Position numbers and translations under genes: made by a program | The notes under the pieces: generated by a model | Databases searched by the model: none | What the model was told of the DNA's origin: nothing | What the model saw: the letters and a program-made list of their open reading frames with translations, nothing else | Part shown: one piece after another, positions 1-6,005 of the stretch | How positions within the stretch are numbered: position 1 is the first letter of the stretch | How the letters are laid out: every line of letters starts with the position of its first letter | DNA from: an uncultured Muribaculaceae bacterium | GTDB lineage: Bacteria; Bacteroidota; Bacteroidia; Bacteroidales; Muribaculaceae | Direction of reading: 5' to 3' | Length of the DNA stretch: 6,005 nucleotides | Assembly (NCBI GenBank): GCA_947177435.1 | Contig: CAMWUM010000131.1 | Span: 1 to 6,005 of the forward strand

Positions 1-136
1 ATTAAATAATTCTATAAATATTACATAGATTTATTTTATTATATACTAAAATATTTGGGGGAAAATGTGCGGAGGTTGGTTTTTTTTTCGTAAATTTGCG
101 GGAAATAATCCTAATTCATTACTTTGTGATTGTATC
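1..136 (+). promoter_or_regulatory. AT-rich leader upstream of the BNR-4 gene
   Basis: No credible coding sequence is seen here. Bases 1-60 are about 13% G+C by hand count, in sharp contrast to the GC-rich gene that follows, as is usual for Bacteroidales intergenic DNA. The region holds a run of nine T at 80-88 and a near-palindrome (CGTAAATTTGCG, 89-100) that overlaps the promoter candidate at 91-98. No Shine-Dalgarno sequence precedes the ATG at 137, which is normal for this phylum. No end of an upstream gene and no convincing hairpin were found. Confidence 0.6.
91..98 (+). promoter_or_regulatory. Candidate Bacteroidetes -7 promoter box
   Basis: TAAATTTG matches the Bacteroidetes primary sigma -7 consensus TAnnTTTG exactly. 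It would place a transcription start near 104-107 and give a leader of about 30 bases before the ATG at 137. The matching -33 element (TTG/TTTG, expected near 66-72) is poor: only TGTG is seen at 66-69. An exact -7 match in AT-rich DNA can arise by chance, so this is only a candidate. Confidence 0.35.
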
Positions 137-3100
137 ATGAAAACTAAATCTATTGTCTTAGCTGTTTCTCTGGCCGTGGCTGCGGCTCAGGGGGCTGTGG
201 CTCAGGAATACAGCGGCTACACCGTGACCGACGAGGGCGCATGGTGCTGGTTTGCCGACCCGAGGGCCATCCACTACGAAAACGCCGACAAGTCAATCAA
301 CGCCTCTTATATGGGCTACATCGACGTGCACGGCAACGTCAAGGCTATGCAGATGGATTTCAACACCGGCCGCCGCGACGAGGTGCTGGTGCGCAGCTAT
401 TTCCAGCCTGACGACCACAACAATCCGACGTTCCTCGTTCTGCCGGACCAGCGTGTGCTGATTATCTACTCGCGCCACACCGACGAGCCGGCGTTCTACT
501 ACCGCGTCTCGCAGAAGCCCGGCGACATCACCACCTTCGGTCCTGAGTACCGTCTGGCCACCGCCAACAACACCACCTACCCGTCGCCCTTCCTGATGAG
601 CGACGACCCCGACCATTTCTATCTCTGCTGGCGCGGCATCGGCTGGCATCCTACCATCGCCCGCCTTACGCTACCCGACGCCAAGGGCGAGTGCAAGTTC
701 GACTGGGGCCCCTACCAGATTGTGCAGTCGACCGGTGCGCGCCCCTATGCCAAGTACTTCAGCAACGGCAAGGATAAAATCTACGTGACCTACACCACCG
801 GCCACCCCGACAATGAGGGTCCGAACTGGCTGTACTTCAACGTCATCAACATCAACAAGGGCAATAACCCCACGCTCGAGGACCTCAAGGGCAACAAGCT
901 GTCGACCATCGCCGACGGCACGTTCAAAGTCAACAAGACCAACGACTATAAGAACACGTATCCCTACACCGTGGTCGATGCCCCGAGCAGCCTGCGCGAC
1001 TGGGTATGGCAGACCGTGCTCGACAAGGACGGCAACCCCGTAATCGCTATGGTCAAAATCAGCTCTAACAAGCAGCAGCACGAATACTACTACGCCAAGT
1101 GGATGGGCGACAGCTGGCGCCTGACCGACCTGGCCGACGGCGGCGGCAAGTTCCACCCCTCCAACACCGAGTACTGCTACAGCGGCGGCGAGGCCATCGA
1201 CCCGGCTAACCCCAACGTCATCTACCTCTCCATCCCCACGGATGGTACTTACGGCAAGGTATACGAAATTTGGAAATACACTCTCGATGCCAACGGCAAC
1301 GTCACTGCCAAAGAAGCCATCACCACCAACTCGCAGAAGAACAACGTGCGCCCCTACATTCTACCAGGCTCCGAAAACTCTCCTCTGCGCCTCGGATGGA
1401 TGAACGGCGACTACTATTACTGGATGGTGCAGAAAAACTACCCGCTGGGCTATCCCACCAGCATCCGCTGCGACTATGACTGGGTCGAGACCGCCTCAGT
1501 GCCCGAGCCCGTCGTATCCGCCGACAAGAAGACCGTGGCGCTCCAGCCTCAATTCACCGTCAACGCCACGCTCTTCATCAATCCCACCAACTACGGCGGT
1601 GAACTCATGACACTTGGCAATGTCGCAATCGGTCTTGACAAGGAGACTACCCTACCCTACGTTGACATCAACGGCACCCGCTACTCGAGTACCAACCGCC
1701 TATACACCTCCGACCTCTGGGCCACCAACTCTGGCGGCACAAGCGGCGACAACTGGCCAACCCCGCAAGGCACGTGGAACCTCACCGTCACCTACGACGG
1801 CAAGAACCTCAAGACCTACCGCAACGGCATGCTCGACCAGAACATCGAAGTAACCGGACTGCAGCCCGCACAGGCAAAGGTCAGTGCCTTTGACGGCAAT
1901 GTCAGCGCTCTGAGCTCCTACGCCGGCGCCCTCAACTGGGCATCAGTGCAGAAGATGCTTCGCCAGGCAGCCATCGAAGCCCTCAACGTGCCCGAGAGCG
2001 CGTGTAGTGACTTGGTCCTCCCCGCTAAAGTAGGCGGCTCGCAAATCGCATGGGCATCGTCACACCCCGAGATCATCGCCCCCGACGGCACCTTTCGTGC
2101 CCCAGAGGTCGAGACGGAAGTAACCCTCACCGCCACCATCGCCGGAGAGCAGCGCCAGTACAAAGTAAAGGCGCTGCCCCGCAACTTGGTCAGTAATCTC
2201 CTGGCTAAATACACCTTCGACTATCTGACAGATATCAACACCGTGGAGGATGCCACAGGCCACGGCTTCGATATGGCCATCCTCGGCACCGCCGTAATTG
2301 ACGGCACGCTCAACCTCAACAACAACAAGGCCAACGGCTTTGCCAACAACGGCTACGCCATCGTGCCCGGCACTGTGATGGACGGCCTGCGCAGCTACAC
2401 CATCTCCCTCGACGCCACTCCCAAGTCTGTCGACAGGCAGCCCCGCCTCTACGACTTCGGCTATAACTCCGGCAACAGTTTTTTTCTCCGTGCCAAGGCT
2501 CTGTCGGCTGGCATAAAGTATGCTGGCGGCACCACCACCATGACCAACTCGTCAGCCGCCTTGGCCACCGGCAAGACCAACAAGCTGGCTGTCACCTTTG
2601 ACGCCCGCACCAAGACCACCTGCATCTACCTCAACGGCGAACTCGTGGCCTCAGGCAACGAAAATATCAACGAACCATACATGCTCGCCCTCGACAACGT
2701 TTGCGACCGCTGCTACATTGGCCGCACCCAGTGGTGGGACGGATCGTACGCTAACGACAACGGCGACTACGTGGGCACTATCGACAACCTCTGCATCTAC
2801 AACACCGCCCTCACCGAGGACGAAATCAAAGAGCTTATGGGCTACCGCCACGCTGACGAGACCCTCAATGTCGACTACACCTCAGCGCTGGCCAACCCCG
2901 ACTTCGAAGCGTCCTACGAAATTCTCGCCAACTCAGGCGTCACCTCCGACCGCGCCATCTACGTGCCCGAGGGCTGGACGGCCGCCTACACCGACCGCAA
3001 CGAGAACGACATGACCATCCTCAACTCCGGCTGTCTCTACGCAAGTCTTTTCACTAATATCCCCACCAACAGCGGCGGAGGAGCCAACGCCTACCTCGCC

Positions 3101-3757
3101 CGACAGAAGTGGGGCACCAGCAACATCACTATGCAGCAAGCATGCGACACACTCTCGGCCGGTTGCTACGCCATCGGCGGCGAAATCTGGCAGAGCGGCC
3201 TGGGCGGCAACGGCACCATCTGGGCTGACCCACAGGGCGGACAAAAGGCTGCTGCCACCGTAGCCAACGCTGATGCATGGCAAAAGGCATCCGCCACATT
3301 CTTCTGCGACGGCGTGCAGAAAGTCACTTTCGGCATCACCGCCCTGCACAACAGCAACGGTGACGAGAAATACGTCGGCTTTGACAACCTCACCCTCTAC
3401 GACGTAACCGCCAACTGCACCGACGACCAGCTGCTCGAACTCCTTGACCTGATGATCGCTGCTGCCGACGGCATCTCAACCGAAGGCCTCGACGAGTACG
3501 CAGTCAAGTGCCTTAACGACACCAGCCGTGACGCCAAGGGCATGTCTGAGACCTCGTCGACCGACGAGCTGATGGCATCGTACAAGGCTCTCCGTGAAGC
3601 CCTGCGCATGGCCAAGGGCACCTCCGGCATCGCCGATGCCATAGCTCCCGCAGACGCCGACCAACCCGTCTACGACCTGAGCGGCCGCAAGGTGCATGGC
3701 TCGAAACTCCACCCGGGCATCTACATTCGCGGCAACCGCAAAATCGCAGTTAAGTAA
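137..3757 (+). CDS. Secreted BNR-4 / LamG multidomain glycan-active protein
   Basis: A 1206-residue exported protein, probably a polysaccharide-binding or polysaccharide-cleaving enzyme; its reaction is not known. The start is ATG 137, because residues 1-22 then form a clean signal peptide (MKTK, hydrophobic core, AVA|QE), while the in-frame ATG at 65 adds 24 non-signal residues. There is no lipobox. Domains: BNR-4 beta-propeller, about 28-455, with family-typical motifs WCWFADPRAI (36-45), DDHNNP (92-97), TYPSPF (147-152), WRGIGWHPT (165-173), RPYAKY (202-207), TGHPDN (221-226) and YSGGEAIDP (348-356). LamG-like domain, about 462-605. Atrophied bacterial Ig-like domain, about 610-680 (WASSHPEI from 639). 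Second LamG domain, about 683-903. Jelly-roll carbohydrate-binding-like module, about 916-1092. Helical linker, about 1093-1160. C-terminal tail VYDLSGRKV...GIYIRGNRKIAVK, 1178-1206. BNR-4 propellers include ulvan lyases (PL24/PL25) and GH145-type enzymes, so lyase or hydrolase activity is possible. The GH51 gene 68 bases downstream suggests an arabinose-containing substrate (inference). Confidence 0.85.
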   Translation: MKTKSIVLAVSLAVAAAQGAVAQEYSGYTVTDEGAWCWFADPRAIHYENADKSINASYMGYIDVHGNVKAMQMDFNTGRRDEVLVRSYFQPDDHNNPTFLVLPDQRVLIIYSRHTDEPAFYYRVSQKPGDITTFGPEYRLATANNTTYPSPFLMSDDPDHFYLCWRGIGWHPTIARLTLPDAKGECKFDWGPYQIVQSTGARPYAKYFSNGKDKIYVTYTTGHPDNEGPNWLYFNVININKGNNPTLEDLKGNKLSTIADGTFKVNKTNDYKNTYPYTVVDAPSSLRDWVWQTVLDKDGNPVIAMVKISSNKQQHEYYYAKWMGDSWRLTDLADGGGKFHPSNTEYCYSGGEAIDPANPNVIYLSIPTDGTYGKVYEIWKYTLDANGNVTAKEAITTNSQKNNVRPYILPGSENSPLRLGWMNGDYYYWMVQKNYPLGYPTSIRCDYDWVETASVPEPVVSADKKTVALQPQFTVNATLFINPTNYGGELMTLGNVAIGLDKETTLPYVDINGTRYSSTNRLYTSDLWATNSGGTSGDNWPTPQGTWNLTVTYDGKNLKTYRNGMLDQNIEVTGLQPAQAKVSAFDGNVSALSSYAGALNWASVQKMLRQAAIEALNVPESACSDLVLPAKVGGSQIAWASSHPEIIAPDGTFRAPEVETEVTLTATIAGEQRQYKVKALPRNLVSNLLAKYTFDYLTDINTVEDATGHGFDMAILGTAVIDGTLNLNNNKANGFANNGYAIVPGTVMDGLRSYTISLDATPKSVDRQPRLYDFGYNSGNSFFLRAKALSAGIKYAGGTTTMTNSSAALATGKTNKLAVTFDARTKTTCIYLNGELVASGNENINEPYMLALDNVCDRCYIGRTQWWDGSYANDNGDYVGTIDNLCIYNTALTEDEIKELMGYRHADETLNVDYTSALANPDFEASYEILANSGVTSDRAIYVPEGWTAAYTDRNENDMTILNSGCLYASLFTNIPTNSGGGANAYLARQKWGTSNITMQQACDTLSAGCYAIGGEIWQSGLGGNGTIWADPQGGQKAAATVANADAWQKASATFFCDGVQKVTFGITALHNSNGDEKYVGFDNLTLYDVTANCTDDQLLELLDLMIAAADGISTEGLDEYAVKCLNDTSRDAKGMSETSSTDELMASYKALREALRMAKGTSGIADAIAPADADQPVYDLSGRKVHGSKLHPGIYIRGNRKIAVK

Positions 3758-3764
3758 ATTATCC

Positions 3765-3805
3765 TCGGGATTAATCCGGATTAGTCGAGATTAATCCCGA
3801 TTTTT
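3765..3805 (+). terminator. Hairpin plus T5: intrinsic terminator or attenuator
   Basis: TCGGGATTAATC (3765-3776) and GATTAATCCCGA (3789-3800) are perfect reverse complements. They form a 12-bp stem (5 G-C pairs) with a 12-base loop, directly followed by TTTTT at 3801-3805. It starts 8 bases after the stop of the BNR-4 gene. The stem is only moderately GC-rich and the U-tract is short, so partial termination is more likely than a full stop. No TAnnTTTG promoter lies between it and the GH51 ATG at 3826, so the GH51 gene probably depends on read-through. Its job may be to set the ratio of the two transcripts or to stabilise the upstream 3' end. Confidence 0.5.
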
Positions 3806-3830
3806 CATGGTTAATCCCGATTATTATGAA
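3771..3830. repeat. Three 20-nt direct repeat units with TTAATCC core
   Basis: Units begin at 3771, 3791 and 3811, exactly 20 bases apart. The 12-base string TTAATCCCGATT is identical at 3791-3802 and 3811-3822, and the first unit differs by one base over its first 11 bases. Two perfect palindromes overlap in the first unit: GGATTAATCC (3768-3777) and TAATCCGGATTA (3772-3783). The third unit runs into the GH51 start codon. Together these fill nearly all of the 68-base gap. They may be regulator half-sites, an RNA structure, or a small intergenic repeat family; the sequence alone cannot decide. Confidence 0.6.
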
Positions 3831-5811
3831 ATCTAAACATCTCCTACTCGCCGGCGCGTTGGCGGCCATCTCAGCCACCTCATGGGCGCAGACCGAGCTC
3901 AACCTGATGACCAACAAGGTCGGAGCCGAGGTGCAGCCGACCATGTATGGCATTTTCTTTGAGGACATCAACTACGGAGCCGACGGCGGCCTCTACGCCG
4001 AGATGGTCAAAAACCGTTCGTTCGAGTTCCCGCAAAACCTGATGGGCTGGTACACTTTCGGCAATGTCGAAGTGAAGGACGACGGCCCCTTCGACCGCAA
4101 CCCCCACTACGTGCGCCTTGGCAATCCAGGCCACGGCCACAAGCATACCGGCCTTGAAAACGAAGGCTTCTTCGGCGTTTCGTATAAGAAAGGCGAGGAA
4201 TACCGCTTCAGTGTGTGGGCCCGCGTGCCGGATGGCGGCAAAGCCCGCCTGCGCGTGCAGCTCGTCGACCCTCAGACCATGGGCGAGAACCACAACATGG
4301 GACAGGCCGACATCACTGTCGACTCCAAGGAATGGAAAAAATACACCGCCGTCATCCGTGCCAACGAGACCGTCTACAAAGGCAAGCTGCGCATCTTCCT
4401 GGCGAAGCCCGAGGAGGCAAAGGTTGACCTCGAGCACATCAGCCTCTTCCCCGCCAACACATGGCGAGGCCACGAAAACGGCATGCGCCAAGATCTGGCC
4501 CAGCGCCTCTACGATCTGCACCCCGGCGTATTCCGCTTCCCCGGCGGCTGCATCGTCGAGGGCACCGACCTCGACACCCGCTACCAGTGGAAAAACACTG
4601 TAGGCCCCGTCGAAAACCGCCCCACCAACGAAAACCGCTGGCATTACACTTTCGACTATCGCTTCAACCCAGACTATTATCAGAGCCTCGGCCTCGGTTT
4701 TTACGAGTACTTCGTGCTTAGCGAGGAAATCGGAGCCGAACCCCTGCCTATCCTCAACGTAGGCCTCATCTGCCAGTACCAGAACGACCTGAGCGCTCAG
4801 CCCGCTGTCAGCGAACTTGAGCCCTACATCCAGGACGCGCTCGACCTCATAGAGTTTGCCAACGGCGACACCACTACCACCTGGGGCGCTCTGCGCGCCG
4901 AGATGGGCCACCCCGCTCCATTCAACCTCAAATACCTCGGCATCGGCAACGAGCAGTGGGGCCCGGAATACCCCGAGCGCCTTGAGCCGTTCCTCAAAGC
5001 CATCCGCGCCAAACATCCGGAAATAAAGCTTGTTGGTTCGTCCGGACCCAACTCCGAGGGTGCCGAGTTTGACTACCTCTGGCCTGAGATGACCCGACTG
5101 AAAGCCGATCTCGTCGACGAGCACTTCTATCGTCCCGAGGATTGGTTCTTGGCCCAGGGCGCACGCTACGACAACTACGATCGCAAGGGTCCGAAGGTAT
5201 TCGCCGGTGAATATGCTTGCCACGGCCGCGGCAAAAAGTGGAATCACTTCAACGCTGCCCTGATGGAGGCCGCATTCATGACCGGACTGGAGCGCAACGC
5301 CGACGTCGTGCACATGGCCACCTACGCTCCCCTCTTCGCTCACGTTGAGGGCTGGCAGTGGCGTCCCGACATGATTTGGTACGACAACATGGAGTCATTC
5401 CCCACGGCTAGCTATTACGTACAGCAGCTTTATGCCACCAACCCTGGCACCAACGTGCTGCCCCTGCTCGGCGCTGACAAAAAGCCCCTCACCGGAGCCG
5501 AAGGCCAAAACGGCCTCTTCGCATCGGCTACCTATGACAAGGCCTCTGACGAGTACATAGTCAAGGTGGCCAACACCTCCGACCAGCCCCAGCCCATCAA
5601 GCTCAACTTCAAGGGCATGAAAAAGAACGAAGGCATCAAGTCGGCCACCGTCACCACACTCCACAGCGACGACCCCAACGCCGACAACTCACTCGACAAT
5701 CCCAACCGCGTCGTGCCCACAATGGAGCGCATGGCCCTCGAAAACGCCCAAGACTGGACCACCGTCCTCCCCGCCAAAACCTTCCACGTAATCCGTTTCA
5801 GCAAGAAATAA
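3826..5811 (+). CDS. GH51 alpha-L-arabinofuranosidase, exported
   Basis: A complete 661-residue retaining exo-glycosidase (EC 3.2.1.55) that releases terminal alpha-L-arabinofuranose from arabinan, arabinoxylan or arabinogalactan side chains. Residues 1-21 are a signal peptide (MKSK, hydrophobic core, SWA|QT) with no lipobox, so periplasmic location is likely. The mature protein opens with the family motif MYGIFFEDINYGADGG (about 40-55). A CBM4/9-like beta-sandwich (about 74-209) follows, then a TIM barrel starting near 213 with RFPGGCIVEG (237-246). The acid/base is Glu376 in GIGNEQW; DEHFY is at 431-435; the nucleophile is Glu462 in VFAGEYA. WRPDMIWYDN (512-521) and the C-terminal arabinofuranosidase beta-sandwich complete the fold through LPAKTFHVIRFSKK. 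Length and order match the usual Bacteroidetes GH51 form. An in-frame stop at 3772-3774 and no earlier ATG fix the start. It lies 68 bases after the BNR-4 gene and 1 base before the next one. The exact glycan target cannot be read from the sequence. Confidence 0.95.
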   Translation: MKSKHLLLAGALAAISATSWAQTELNLMTNKVGAEVQPTMYGIFFEDINYGADGGLYAEMVKNRSFEFPQNLMGWYTFGNVEVKDDGPFDRNPHYVRLGNPGHGHKHTGLENEGFFGVSYKKGEEYRFSVWARVPDGGKARLRVQLVDPQTMGENHNMGQADITVDSKEWKKYTAVIRANETVYKGKLRIFLAKPEEAKVDLEHISLFPANTWRGHENGMRQDLAQRLYDLHPGVFRFPGGCIVEGTDLDTRYQWKNTVGPVENRPTNENRWHYTFDYRFNPDYYQSLGLGFYEYFVLSEEIGAEPLPILNVGLICQYQNDLSAQPAVSELEPYIQDALDLIEFANGDTTTTWGALRAEMGHPAPFNLKYLGIGNEQWGPEYPERLEPFLKAIRAKHPEIKLVGSSGPNSEGAEFDYLWPEMTRLKADLVDEHFYRPEDWFLAQGARYDNYDRKGPKVFAGEYACHGRGKKWNHFNAALMEAAFMTGLERNADVVHMATYAPLFAHVEGWQWRPDMIWYDNMESFPTASYYVQQLYATNPGTNVLPLLGADKKPLTGAEGQNGLFASATYDKASDEYIVKVANTSDQPQPIKLNFKGMKKNEGIKSATVTTLHSDDPNADNSLDNPNRVVPTMERMALENAQDWTTVLPAKTFHVIRFSKK

Positions 5812-5812
5812 G

Positions 5813-6005
5813 ATGAATAAGTACTCTTTATCTGCACTCACTGTCTGCGTCGCACTTGGCGCCGCTGCGGAGAAACCCATTACTGTTACACTTAAGCCGG
5901 CTGACGAGTCGCCTATTATTCAAAAGGAAATTAATGACAAGTTTAATGAAAACAAGGCAACGTCCAACTCTGAATATAAACCACAACTGACCCTGCCGCC
6001 GAAGA
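5813..6005 (+). CDS. 5' part of an exported protein of unknown function
   Basis: An open frame of 64 codons runs off the window end. ATG 5813 lies one base after the GH51 TAA (5809-5811). An in-frame TAA at 5789-5791 with no other usual start codon between makes this the only sensible start and suggests translational coupling with the GH51 gene. The first 19 residues (MNKYSLSALTVCVALGAAA) look like a signal peptide cut before EKP. LTVC is a poor lipobox, so it is probably not a lipoprotein. The visible mature part is hydrophilic and rich in Lys, Asn, Glu and Pro (for example QKEINDKFNENK), with no motif I recognise. G+C is about 45% by hand count, below the roughly 60% of the two upstream genes. 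Position suggests another exported glycan-utilization protein, but the function is unknown. Confidence 0.65.
   Translation, partial: MNKYSLSALTVCVALGAAAEKPITVTLKPADESPIIQKEINDKFNENKATSNSEYKPQLTLPPK

Noticed and set aside
79..88. T9 tract as a terminator of an upstream gene
   Set aside because: No stable GC-rich inverted repeat precedes it in the window, and no coding end is visible upstream.
65..136. Longer start (ATG 65) for the BNR-4 protein
   Set aside because: It would put 24 residues rich in Cys, Phe and Gly ahead of an otherwise ideal signal peptide. It would also place the start upstream of the promoter candidate at 91-98.
137..1500. Sialidase, from the BNR name
   Set aside because: No canonical Asp boxes (SxDxGxTW) and no sialidase FRIP motif are seen. 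The motifs fit the separate BNR-4 family.
2479..2485. T7 run inside the BNR-4 gene as a slippage or phase-variation site
   Set aside because: It simply encodes part of Ser-Phe-Phe. The frame stays open with intact LamG sequence on both sides, and seven T is too short to argue for phase variation.
3771..3830. CRISPR array
   Set aside because: Only three degenerate 20-nt units are present, with no spacers of consistent length and no cas genes nearby.
3807..3836. Nine-codon upstream ORF (ATGGTTAATCCC...) overlapping the GH51 start
   Set aside because: It is very short, lacks a ribosome binding site and has a sequence dictated by the intergenic repeat. There is no support for it as a leader peptide.
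3880..5343. A 487-codon open frame on the minus strand, antisense to the GH51 gene
   Set aside because: It lies fully inside the GH51 gene, which has a signal peptide, catalytic motifs and full family length. Long antisense frames are expected opposite GC-rich genes with C/G-biased third positions, and its translation shows no recognisable domain.
5840..5848. Lipobox (LTVC) in the third gene
   Set aside because: Val at the position before Cys does not fit the consensus Gly/Ala/Ser, and the hydrophobic core continues past the Cys to a better AAA|E cleavage site.

Overview
The window looks like a glycan-degradation locus from a Bacteroidales bacterium, most plausibly Muribaculaceae or a Prevotella-like relative; the family level is inference. 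Supporting signs are exported enzymes with alanine-rich signal peptides ending in AVA|QE and SWA|QT, no Shine-Dalgarno sequence at the starts, a TAnnTTTG promoter-like box, an AT-rich upstream region beside GC-rich genes, and the C-terminal 'VYDLSGRKV...GIYIRGNRK' tail common in Bacteroidales secreted proteins. All genes are on the + strand.

Layout: 1-136 is an AT-rich non-coding leader (bases 1-60 are about 13% G+C by hand count) with one promoter candidate. 137-3757 encodes a 1206-residue secreted multidomain protein: a BNR-4 beta-propeller, a first LamG-like domain, an atrophied bacterial Ig (aBig-type) domain, a second LamG domain, a beta-sandwich carbohydrate-binding-like module, a short helical segment and the Bacteroidales C-terminal tail. 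3758-3825 is a 68-base gap filled almost entirely by TTAATCC/GGATTA repeats. These form a 12-bp hairpin followed by T5 and a 20-nt periodic direct repeat. 3826-5811 encodes a complete 661-residue GH51 alpha-L-arabinofuranosidase with both catalytic glutamates visible. 5813-6005 is the 5' part of a third exported protein of unknown function, starting one base after the GH51 stop and cut by the window edge.

Working model (inference): the three genes are an operon, or part of a polysaccharide utilization locus, for an arabinose-decorated plant glycan such as arabinan, arabinogalactan or arabinoxylan. The large BNR-4/LamG protein would bind and possibly cleave the polymer at or outside the cell surface, and the GH51 enzyme would remove terminal arabinofuranose. 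No SusC/SusD pair, transporter or regulator lies in the window, so the locus type cannot be confirmed here. The least ordinary features are the repeat-filled gap between the two large genes, the uncharacterised activity of the BNR-4 protein, and the unrecognised third gene with its lower G+C.
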